A DNA stretch of 34,818 bases from contig JAGLWV010000054.1 in the NCBI GenBank assembly GCA_023133225.1, forward strand, positions 1 to 34,818. Direction: 5' to 3'. Below the pieces are notes generated by a model, which worked only from the letters and a program-made list of their open reading frames with translations, ran no database searches and was not told the DNA's origin. The stretch comes from Candidatus Aminicenantota bacterium (GTDB taxonomy: Bacteria; Acidobacteriota; Aminicenantia; Aminicenantales; Aminicenantaceae). Both the position numbers and the translations under genes were made by a program. Of the stretch, positions 23,651 to 30,422 are shown one piece after another (within the stretch, counting starts at the first letter, position 1; every line of letters starts with the position of its first letter).

Positions 23651-24880
23651 TCAGGTCCAGTATCCCACTAAAAACTCTTTGGGAACATCTTTGAGTCTTA
23701 CGATGTCGGTCACTTTCTTTTTAACATCGAATCCTGAGGAGCATATCACGCTGCAGGATGCACAATTGAAACATGGGACATTTGAGAGACCAACGTAATC
23801 GAGAGTTTCTCTGGCTTTTGCCGGGCTTTCATAACCATAAGCATACATATAGCTGCGCATCAGTGTTGGAATATCCAGGTTAGCCGGGCACTGAGGGATA
23901 CATTCTTCACATTGAGAACAGAATAATCCGGTTGAAGAACTGCCTTGGTTCAGTTTAAGATCGGCTTTTTCCTGTGGAGTCAGCGTGAGGTTCTCCATGA
24001 CAGATAATGCCTCATATAATTGATCGCTATTCTTAAAACTCGGTATCGCTGTATGAATATTTTCATCCTGTAGGGCCCATTTTAAAGCGGCTTTCATGTT
24101 GATCATTTTCTTTTTTTCTTTTTTATCCCAATACACACCAGCCTGGGTTTTCATGGCGGCAATCCCCATGCCTTTTCCGGCAGCATATTTAACAGCCTTC
24201 TTGATCTCTTCCCTGTTGTTCTTTCTGAAATTGTATGCAGTCAGCACAACATCAAAAATCCCGCCGTCGGTGGCTGAGCGGATTATTTCCGGCTCATTTG
24301 CATGCGTGGTAACACCAAGAAAACGAAGTTTGCCTGCTTTTTTATATTCCTTTAATATTTCCAAATAGGGCTTATGCTCAACAATTTCTTTATGCTGAAT
24401 TCCCCCGAGATAATAAATATCAATGTAATCTAGATCAAGTCTTCGGAGACTTCCTTCTATGTAATCTCTTAATGTTTTAGCCGTAATGGTATTCTTGATC
24501 TGATCTGCCTTTCTATATTGCCACATACCTATACTTGTTCCGATAACAAAAGAATCGCGGGGACGTTTCTTAAAAACTTCTCCAAACATTCTTTCGTCAT
24601 TGCCTTTACTATAATCTGCAGAGGTATCAATATGTACTATTCCGGCATCAAGCGCACTATTGGTAACATTTGTAGCATTATAAGTACCCATGCTGACAAC
24701 CGGCAACTTGATCCCTGTTTTTCCGAGTGTGCGATAGATGAATTTCCTGTCCTTTTTCTGGAGGTTAAAAGATTTTCTGTCCTTTTTTATAACAGAAGGA
24801 ACCAATATTGCTCCGGCAAGGCCTGTAAATCCATTTCTAATAAAATTTCTCCGACTTTTGTTTTGAATGTTATTGCTCAC
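23651..24880 (-). CDS. Tat-exported aldo/keto reductase-like protein with ferredoxin domain
   Basis: A 409-residue protein. The Tat signal SRRNFIRNG (residues 9-17) is followed by an aldo/keto reductase TIM barrel (YRTLGKTGIKLPVVSMG onward). The C-terminal domain has two cysteine sets, CSQCEECIPQC and CFNCASCSVIC, each C-x2-C-x2-C-x3-C, typical of a two-[4Fe-4S] ferredoxin-like module. The active-site tyrosine region is present (DTSADYSKGNDE). However, the strand that normally carries the catalytic lysine reads FVIGTSIG, and the catalytic-histidine strand reads DIYYLGGIQH, so both residues appear replaced. Start GTG 24880 follows AAAGGAGG. It probably accepts or passes electrons through its clusters rather than acting as a standard NADPH reductase (inference). 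Confidence 0.85.
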   Translation of the reverse strand: MSNNIQNKSRRNFIRNGFTGLAGAILVPSVIKKDRKSFNLQKKDRKFIYRTLGKTGIKLPVVSMGTYNATNVTNSALDAGIVHIDTSADYSKGNDERMFGEVFKKRPRDSFVIGTSIGMWQYRKADQIKNTITAKTLRDYIEGSLRRLDLDYIDIYYLGGIQHKEIVEHKPYLEILKEYKKAGKLRFLGVTTHANEPEIIRSATDGGIFDVVLTAYNFRKNNREEIKKAVKYAAGKGMGIAAMKTQAGVYWDKKEKKKMINMKAALKWALQDENIHTAIPSFKNSDQLYEALSVMENLTLTPQEKADLKLNQGSSSTGLFCSQCEECIPQCPANLDIPTLMRSYMYAYGYESPAKARETLDYVGLSNVPCFNCASCSVICSSGFDVKKKVTDIVRLKDVPKEFLVGYWT

Positions 24881-25268
24881 TTTTCCTCCTTTGAAAATAT
24901 TGAAATTATGACACTATAAAAATTTCCTCTAAATACTGAATATGTTTTATCTCTTATAATTGTATTTAACTTTTAACTGCAAAAAATATACCAATTTCAT
25001 CTTAAGTGGTTTATTAAAGCTTTTAAAACACTAAATGTCCATTTCTGAACACGTTATATCCGAATTCGGACAGTATATGCCACATATTAATTGAAATACG
25101 TTAATTTTGAGCGCGATTTCTAGCCTTAGAAGGTCAATTTCGCCCCCGGCTCATTACGTTTTTGAGTACCTGGATTGACGTAGAGGGGGATATGGCCCTA
25201 AAAAGGAGGCTGGTTCATCACAATAATGGATGCTCAGTGTTTAATGATTTATAGGTTCAGATCTTTTG
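24881..25268. other. Intergenic region between the reductase gene and the group II intron
   Basis: No ORF with a start and ribosome binding site was found. A perfect 12-base palindrome TCCGAATTCGGA (25059-25070) lies about 180 bases upstream of the reductase start and could be a regulator site. The segment 25100-25260 is less AT-rich and may be a decayed coding fragment, but I cannot identify it. Confidence 0.4.
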
Positions 25269-25310
25269 ATAGGGGTAGGAAGAACCAGTTACCTGGTCCC
25301 TCCCCCCTCC

Positions 25311-25343
25311 GAACCGTGCATGCGGTTCTCCCGCACACGGCTC
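25311..25343 (-). ncRNA. Group II intron domain V
   Basis: On the minus strand GAGCCGTGTGCGGGAGAACCG and the following CATGCACGGTTC form the conserved domain V hairpin. The outer stem pairs GAGCCGT with ACGGTTC, the AGC catalytic triad is in place, and the terminal loop is GAGA. At 33 bases it is one shorter than the usual 34, which may reflect a small indel. Confidence 0.85.
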
Positions 25344-25356
25344 TCCGGTCGGTGGT

Positions 25357-26693
25357 TCACCTCCGAGAGGATTGACAGGCTTCTACATGGGCTGTGACCA
25401 TGGAGAACAGCCCAAGTTCAGCAAAGTGAGCATTTGGCCAGCGTAGATGATCAAATCCTCGACCAACCCCTGTCCGCCTCTGACGTTTCCTCAATATGCT
25501 GCGTAGTCTCATTCTTATCCATCCGTCAAAGTAAGGAAAAGTACTTTTATGGCTGTGTTTAAAGTATTCAAACCAGCCTTTTGTCGATCGATTAATATCC
25601 CAGATGATCCTTTCCATTCTGTGGCCGTTAGTCCGCTTAGTCTTAGATCTTATTGCTTCCCTGAATTTATTAGCGCTTCTTCGACTTGGCCACCTAAGTC
25701 CTCTTTCGAAGTGGTAGCCCAGAAAGTCAAAACCTCCCGCCTGGATAGCATTGACTATTCGAGTCTTTTCTGGATGCAGTTCAAGTTCTGCTTCTCGTAT
25801 CCATCGGGTAACCCGTTCCAAGGCCTTTAGAGCTTCTTTTTCACTCCGGCTGAGTATGACAAAATCATCGGCATATCGAACCATCTCGATCCCTTTATCG
25901 GCCATGTAATAATCCAGCGGGTCAAGGTATATGTTTGACAACAAGGGACTTATTACTGCCCCTTGCGGTGTCCCTTCTTCCGGTGTCCATTGTTCGACCG
26001 TTCCCATGACTTCCTGCTTCAGATATTGCTCGATCAATGTTATTATCCTACCGTCTGAGACTTTTGTGCTTACCAGTCCTATCAACTTATCGTGTGAGAT
26101 CGTGTCAAAATAACTCTTTATGTCTGCATCAACCACCCATGTGTATCCCTGCTTGAGTAAATCGTCCACTCTTCGCAGCGCATCCTTACACCCGCGTCTC
26201 GGCCGGAATCCGTAACTCTGTTCAGCAAAATCCCTTTCAAAGATCGGTTCCAAGACCATTCGCATCGCCGTCTGCACAACCCGATCTCTAACTGTGGGTA
26301 TACCTATCGGCCGTTTCTCTCTCTTGCCTGGTTTGGTTATCCATACTCGCCTGACCGGCTGGGGACGGTATCCCCTTTCTCCAGCGCCTTAGACACGCTC
26401 GTTAGGTTCCCTTCCAGGCCCTTCTCGAACATCTGGATTGTCTGGTGGTCTGCTCCGGCTACCCCTTCTCTTGCTTTCACTTTTGTGAATGCAAGCCGGA
26501 GTACCTTCATCGAGTAGACCTTGTCAATCAAGCTGAACCATTTGCCTCCTTTCACACCTTCCTCGAGGGCCGTCAACATGCGTTCCGTCCAGACGTCCGG
26601 TTCGACCCAGGACCAACGATCCCGCATCTCTCCGACTTGCTTAGTCCCATCGGACACTGACGCCGGTATCTCTTCCTTACGTCTGTCGGTCAT
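25357..26693 (-). pseudogene. ltrA: Group II intron reverse transcriptase/maturase, one-base frameshift
   Basis: Two frames (26337-26693 and 25357-26277, extended upstream) make one protein of about 445 residues. The first part holds the N-terminal region (AFTKVKAREGVAGADHQTIQMFE). The second holds the RT palm (DADIKSYFDTISHD, GTPQGAVISPLLSNIYLDPLD, MVRYADDFVILS) and a maturase/GIIM domain ending WPNAHFAELGLFS. The usual EKGxYRPQPVRRVWI stretch is readable only if one base is added in the run AAAGGGG at about 26371-26376. Translated without the correction, the first frame stops after GDTVPSRSGEYG. No endonuclease domain is present. The ATG at 26693 follows GGAGGTGG. The cause may be a real inactivating deletion in a G-run or a sequencing error. 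Confidence 0.85.
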
Positions 26694-27110
26694 ACATCCA
26701 CCTCCCTGCGCTCCCTTCGCTCCACCTCCATTACAAAGGCTTCATCACTACTACGGGCGCTCTGACTCCTGAACAACTCTCCTCATCGTCCAGGTCTCCC
26801 TGCTTAACGTATGCTGCCTTCCTGAGCATTCCGTCTCCAACCACCTTGCTCCTCTTCGCCGCAGCTTTAACACATCACTCTCAGCTCGACGACTCTCCTG
26901 AATCCTCAGGTCTAGACTTCGCCATGAATGAGCTGGCTCGTCGAGGATGCCCGGCCGAATCGAGTTCGTTATCCTACGGACTGCTCGTTCACCTCCAGTT
27001 GCTTCCCACCCCGCCTCACGGCGACGCAGTTACTTTCGGTTACAGGTGCGTGATGCTTCCCTGGAGAGGACTTACACCTCCCTGACATCTATACGCTCAC
27101 AGGCGCACTC

Positions 27111-27213
27111 ATTCCCGCGGAAGCGGGAATCTAGAAATATGAAAAAGTTTTACGCTGGATTGATTTGTATTGGCGTATATGTAGAAGTCCTGGATTCCCG
27201 CTTTCGCGGGAAT
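27111..27213. repeat. Pair of ATTCCCGC/GCGGGAAT palindromes in inverted arrangement
   Basis: Two 20-base units, ATTCCCGCGGAAGCGGGAAT (27111-27130) and ATTCCCGCTTTCGCGGGAAT (27194-27213), are each palindromic. They also face each other with matching flanks (CTAG and CTGG), giving a compact MITE-like element. The unit follows the ATTCCC-N8-GGGAAT pattern known as dRS3 in Neisseria and seen in unrelated genomes. The group II intron starts two bases to its left. Confidence 0.85.
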
Positions 27214-27240
27214 GACGTTCTAAAAAAAAATAAAAAAAAC

Positions 27241-27269
27241 TTGACAAATTGAGGGAAGAACCTTAGTAT
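27241..27269 (+). promoter_or_regulatory. Promoter of the TrmB-family regulator gene
   Basis: Perfect TTGACA (27241-27246), a 17-base spacer and TAGTAT (27264-27269). A near-palindrome ACCTTAGTATACACTTAGGT (27260-27279, 8 of 10 pairs) overlaps the -10 box and is a likely operator for autoregulation. Its right half (ACACTTAGGTA) is the complement of the 11-mer in the PadR promoter. Confidence 0.7.
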
Positions 27270-27277
27270 ACACTTAG

Positions 27278-27287
27278 GTAGTTACTA
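27278..27287. promoter_or_regulatory. GTAGTTACTA motif, inverted partner at 28093-28102
   Basis: GTAGTTACTA lies just before the start codon of the TrmB-family gene. Its exact complement TAGTAACTAC occurs at 28093-28102, upstream of the small exported-peptide gene. Both positions fit a shared regulator-binding site, most simply for the TrmB-family protein itself. Confidence 0.4.
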
Positions 27288-27289
27288 AT

Positions 27290-28072
27290 ATGGAAAAAAG
27301 AGAAATTATCGAAGCCATCGAAAATTTGGGGCTCTCGTCCTATGAGGCAAAAGCCTACTTTGCCCTTCTTTCAGAATCCCCTCTGACCGGCTACAAGCTC
27401 AGCAAGAATTCCGGGGTTCCCCGCTCCCGCATTTATGAAACGATCGAAAAACTTACGGCAAAAGGTCTGGTTCTCACCCTAGAGGGAGTCACAACCCTCT
27501 TAAAACCCGTCAGCCTTGAATCATTCCTAAAGAAGAAAGAAAAAGAAAGCAAACAGAACATAAATTTTCTCAAAGAAATCCTTCCGCAGATAAAAAAACC
27601 TGTAGAGGCTCCAGGCATCTGGAACATATCGGGGAGGGATCAAATATTTGAGAATATAAACCACATCATTTCCAAGTCGAAGAGCCACATTTATCTGGTG
27701 GGCTATAATAGTGACATCCTCCTCCTTGAAGGCACGCTTTCCGAAGCTGAAAAAAGAGAGGTTTCGGTATTTGGTGTCTACAGCGGAGAGAAAATACCCA
27801 CCCTGGAAAATCTATATCCTCACCAAGGAGAGCCCAGTTCTTCCTGCAGGGATATTGCCATAAGTATCGATTCTGAGAAGGCGATTGTGGGCTACACTTT
27901 TCCTTTAGATGGTGCACGGATCGCCATAACAAAAAATCCAGGCATTATCCACGTGGCCGAAGACTACATCAAGCATGAAATATTTCTAAGCCGGTTGTTT
28001 AAAACGCTTGATAAGGTCCCTTCTGAGGAGTTGAATAAACTTTATCATGAAATTATGGGCCACATGCCATAA
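27290..28072 (+). CDS. TrmB family transcriptional regulator
   Basis: A 260-residue regulator. The N-terminal winged helix (IENLGLSSYEAKAYFALLSE, then GYKLSKNSGVPRSRIYETIEKLTAKGLV, residues about 10-62) is the TrmB pattern. A coiled-coil-like segment (FLKKKEKESKQNINFLKEIL) follows, and then a C-terminal effector domain of the phospholipase-D-like fold (SKSHIYLVGYNSDILLLEG). TrmB proteins are best known from archaea as sugar-responsive regulators; bacterial copies exist. The start ATG 27290 is close to the promoter and has only a weak ribosome binding site (AGGT ten bases upstream). The neighbouring group II intron and palindromes show an insertion-prone spot. Its targets probably include itself and the small peptide gene downstream, judging by the shared motif. 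Confidence 0.88.
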   Translation: MEKREIIEAIENLGLSSYEAKAYFALLSESPLTGYKLSKNSGVPRSRIYETIEKLTAKGLVLTLEGVTTLLKPVSLESFLKKKEKESKQNINFLKEILPQIKKPVEAPGIWNISGRDQIFENINHIISKSKSHIYLVGYNSDILLLEGTLSEAEKREVSVFGVYSGEKIPTLENLYPHQGEPSSSCRDIAISIDSEKAIVGYTFPLDGARIAITKNPGIIHVAEDYIKHEIFLSRLFKTLDKVPSEELNKLYHEIMGHMP

Positions 28073-28154
28073 AATTTTTTATAAAAAAATGATAGTAACT
28101 ACTCTAATGAACACTATAAGAAAAAAAATAATATTTTTAAATAGGAGACATACA

Positions 28155-28331
28155 ATGAGATTTAGAGAGAAATTTTTGATTTTATTTATTGCTGTTGTGG
28201 TGACGATTTTAGGATTTAACCTGATTGCCTCAGATGCCGTCCATATGCTGCAGGAATCCAGCGCCGCCAGCCACGAATGTATCGATAGCTATCTGGTAGA
28301 ACTTGATGTTGAAATTCATCAAATTCCCTAG
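28155..28331 (+). CDS. Small exported protein of unknown function (58 residues)
   Basis: The ORF track gives a longer frame from 28047, but AGGAG (28143-28147) seven bases before ATG 28155 fixes the start. The protein has a basic N-terminus (MRFREK), a hydrophobic signal segment (FLILFIAVVVTILGFNLIA) and a mature part of about 33 residues with one cysteine, ending HQIP. It could be a secreted peptide, a membrane-tethered peptide or the remnant of a longer gene. It lies 82 bases after the TrmB-family stop, with a TAGTAACTAC motif between them. I do not recognise the family. Confidence 0.6.
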   Translation: MRFREKFLILFIAVVVTILGFNLIASDAVHMLQESSAASHECIDSYLVELDVEIHQIP

Positions 28332-28433
28332 CTTTCGAAAAGGATTTAAATCTTTTACTTCGATATAAATCTGTGAAGCACAGTAGGAAGAAGAGGAATG
28401 TTCAAATAAATTATTGTGTCCAATTGGATTCGC

Positions 28434-28523
28434 ATGAAATGCAGGTTTGACTGCAAAGAGTTCGGATATCCCGCATGCCCCCTAAATGTCCCATCCGTGG
28501 GAGAGTGCAAGAGTTTTTTTTAA
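28434..28523 (+). CDS. Possible 29-residue cysteine-rich micro-ORF
   Basis: This frame, too short for the ORF track, reads MKCRFDCKEFGYPACPLN and continues to GECKSFF before TAA. It has four cysteines in a C-x3-C-x7-C-x9-C pattern with an early stop upstream in frame. There is no clear ribosome binding site. It could be a small metal-binding peptide, the tail of a decayed gene, or chance. Apart from this frame, 28332-28585 shows nothing recognisable. Confidence 0.3.
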   Translation: MKCRFDCKEFGYPACPLNVPSVGECKSFF

Positions 28524-28585
28524 CGAGTACACAAGCGCTGTCATTTTTCATTTCGAAAAAATCTTGGATGACCCATCCGATCATC

Positions 28586-28663
28586 CCACCCTCTCAATCC
28601 CTCCTTGACATCTTTTTGAGTCGTGATTTATAATTCTCATGATGATTTGAGGGGTAAATGGGA
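28586..28663 (+). promoter_or_regulatory. Promoter module A, duplicated at 33123-33197
   Basis: TTGACA (28605-28610), an 18-base spacer and TATAAT (28629-28634) form a consensus promoter. The surrounding stretch, from CTCTCAAT to TTTGAGGGG, is repeated with few changes upstream of the lipoprotein gene at 33201. It drives the gene set 28729-33090. The TTTGAGG ending doubles as a ribosome binding site in the second copy. Confidence 0.75.
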
Positions 28664-28714
28664 ACAAAGATGCTCGTCCAACCAACGCCCCAAAAAGAAA
28701 ATCCTTACCCCTAA
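28658..28714 (+). CDS. Possible 18-residue leader peptide
   Basis: ATG GGA ACA opens right after GAGGGG and runs MGTKMLVQPTPQKENPYP to a TAA whose last two As are the first bases of the AAAGGAG ribosome binding site of the next gene. By position it corresponds to the start codon of the gene behind the second promoter copy. It may be a translated leader coupled to the next gene, or a relic of a replaced gene start. Confidence 0.35.
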   Translation: MGTKMLVQPTPQKENPYP

Positions 28715-28728
28715 AGGAGCGAACCACG

Positions 28729-29271
28729 ATAAGTAAAGAATTAAGGACCCAAAGAACAGCTATATTGATCCTTTGTACTGTAATTGTGTTAGGTTCTGTT
28801 ATCTGCCGTACTCAGCCTTCCTTTATAATCGTCCCCATAAGAGAAGCAGAGTTCAGAGAGGAACAACCTCTCCCCTTAGACAATTCGAAGATTAAACAAA
28901 TCGTAGAATTTATTGCGGATGGAGGAGTACATAGAGATGATGGAATTCATGTCAATGTCAATCATGAGCCATTTCGAAAATTTCTTCTATTTTTCACAAA
29001 TGGAGATAATCTGACTTACGGTACTTTTAAAACTTTAGTAGGCCTTAAGGAATTCATAGATCCTGAAAAGCCAATACTGGAAGTGATTGATGCCCGGGAA
29101 GAAAAAGGACCACGAGGTATTAACCGGCTCGCATATCGCTTTGAAGACTTTTGGTTTGTATTCATGGTTGACGAACTCTGGAAAGACGGGAGACCTGTTG
29201 AGGACAATAAAAGGAGATTCTCCCGCCTTCTTGTGATGCAAGTCATGGATAGAGGCGAGAAAGATAAATAG
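28729..29271 (+). CDS. Membrane-anchored or exported protein of unknown function
   Basis: About 180 residues if read from the ATA at 28729, 168 from the TTG (28765) used by the ORF track. AAAGGAG (28713-28719) is nine bases before ATA, while the TTG has no ribosome binding site and falls inside the hydrophobic segment. From ATA the N-terminus reads SKELRTQRTAILILCTVIVLGSVIC, basic residues then a membrane helix, which looks like a real signal anchor. The soluble part contains VNVNHEPFRKFLLFFTNGD and GINRLAYRFEDFWFVFMVDE and matches no family I recognise. Nine bases separate it from the metallophosphoesterase gene, so it belongs to that operon. The true start is open: ATA, ACG (28726) or coupling to the leader frame. 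Confidence 0.65.
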   Translation: MSKELRTQRTAILILCTVIVLGSVICRTQPSFIIVPIREAEFREEQPLPLDNSKIKQIVEFIADGGVHRDDGIHVNVNHEPFRKFLLFFTNGDNLTYGTFKTLVGLKEFIDPEKPILEVIDAREEKGPRGINRLAYRFEDFWFVFMVDELWKDGRPVEDNKRRFSRLLVMQVMDRGEKDK

Positions 29272-29280
29272 GAGAGAGAA

Positions 29281-30309
29281 ATGCTAGAAGAATTGAAAGC
29301 ACATAAATTTTTATTAGAAAGTATGTTAGAAATCGAAAGTATTGAATCGATCAAAGGAGTAGCACGGATATACAATTCAAAAATTGGCAACGAAAATACG
29401 GACCGAATTTATCTTTTCATTCCAGATTTACATATTGTCTCAAGGAAATTGAGAGAAAAAAGATTCGAGTATGGATTCAATCATGAAAGAGTCTTTGTTG
29501 ACCTCCTCAGAAAGCTCAGAGATTTACAGCTCGGAGATGAAAAGTATGCCATTTCAGTTTGCCAGCTCGGTGATTTTGTTGATTTGTGGAGAGAGAATGT
29601 TAATGACCCCGTAGATATCCTCTCCGATTTTCAAGGTGTCAGGGATTATTCCGATGCGGTAGATGCCCGGTATTTACTGGGTAATCACGATGTTGACATT
29701 GCCAAGATTCCGAGGATGAGCCCTCGCTGGCATTTTCGACTTTTTTTCCCGGATGACAATCAACCTAAAGTTTATGTGACGCATGGAGATGTCTTCGACT
29801 GGATAGAGAAACTACCGGATCGCCTCCAGAAATGGGCGGTCCACCATTTTTCTCCGAGAGAGATGCAGCCACAAAAGAGACTTAAAAAAATGATTAAATA
29901 TAAGAAAAAAAAGAGCTTAATGATGGATCCTTCCAGCACCCTCCAGACAGAAACTTTAGCAGTTGTTCCACCGGATGGAGAACTCGATGACATTCACCTT
30001 AGTACAAGCCACAAGTTTCTTGTGAAGGCTTTCGAACGAACGAAAAAGATGAACAGCGAATTCGATCTGAGTATAACTGCAGCAGTAGTCGCTCATACCC
30101 ATGTACCCGCGATTGCATATTTGGAAGATGCCGATAATTTTTTTGTGCTTATGGATTGCGGCTCATGGCAGGGAAAATACCAGGAACCTGGCTCGGAACC
30201 GAAGGCGAACTGCCAGGTTGGCATTGTCTGCGGTAATGAATTCAGGGTTTATCAACTGGATCCCAACCTTGATATTTCTCCGCAATTAGAGCCAAATACA
30301 ATTTTATAG
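29281..30309 (+). CDS. Metallophosphoesterase
   Basis: A 342-residue calcineurin-like phosphoesterase. The metal-binding motifs appear in order: D49-x-H51 (IPDLH), GD98xxD (LGDFVDLW), GNH136D (LLGNHDVD), H168 (VTHGD) and H272-x-H274 (VAHTHVP). No signal peptide is present, so it acts in the cytoplasm. The ordering resembles the UDP-diacylglucosamine hydrolase type of the family, but a basic insertion (LKKMIKYKKKKS, about 201-212) sits between the last two motifs. AGGAGAG precedes the ATG. It is the second gene of the 28729-33090 set, followed 113 bases later by an amidohydrolase. The substrate could be a nucleotide, a phospholipid or a phosphoprotein; the sequence does not decide. Confidence 0.88.
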   Translation: MLEELKAHKFLLESMLEIESIESIKGVARIYNSKIGNENTDRIYLFIPDLHIVSRKLREKRFEYGFNHERVFVDLLRKLRDLQLGDEKYAISVCQLGDFVDLWRENVNDPVDILSDFQGVRDYSDAVDARYLLGNHDVDIAKIPRMSPRWHFRLFFPDDNQPKVYVTHGDVFDWIEKLPDRLQKWAVHHFSPREMQPQKRLKKMIKYKKKKSLMMDPSSTLQTETLAVVPPDGELDDIHLSTSHKFLVKAFERTKKMNSEFDLSITAAVVAHTHVPAIAYLEDADNFFVLMDCGSWQGKYQEPGSEPKANCQVGIVCGNEFRVYQLDPNLDISPQLEPNTIL

Positions 30310-30422
30310 ACAAGTAAGGAGATGTATAAGACGAGAGAAGTCACTATCCATCGAAAAAGTGCATTTGTGCTCATAGAAAAGAACCAAATTCTAATCTTTT
30401 GAAAAATTTTTGGGAGGAGAAA

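Larger units (their letters stand above)
25269..27108 (-). mobile_element. Group II intron, probably class C
   Basis: A retroelement of about 1.84 kb on the minus strand. The 5' end is read as GTGCGCCTGTGAGC beginning at 27108, a normal group II start. The RNA domains upstream of the ORF occupy 26694-27108. The maturase ORF spans 25357-26693 and is followed by domain V and a GC-rich domain VI stem. The 3' end is probably at CCCCTAT (25269). The encoded protein has no endonuclease domain, and the 5' exon ends in a hairpin (ATTCCCGC/GCGGGAAT), both hallmarks of class C introns that insert next to stem-loops. Ends are assigned by eye and may be off by a few bases, the 3' end more so. Confidence 0.85.

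Noticed and set aside
25120-25250. Frame reading TWIDVEGDMALKRRLVHHNNG, faintly like a transposase fragment
   Set aside because: Short, no start, no catalytic motif and no terminal repeats; too weak to call.
27666-27932. Minus-strand 88-residue ORF within the TrmB-family gene
   Set aside because: Complementary shadow of a gene with clear motifs.
29016-29390. Minus-strand 124-residue ORF
   Set aside because: It lies opposite the unknown protein and metallophosphoesterase genes, is low in complexity and matches no family.
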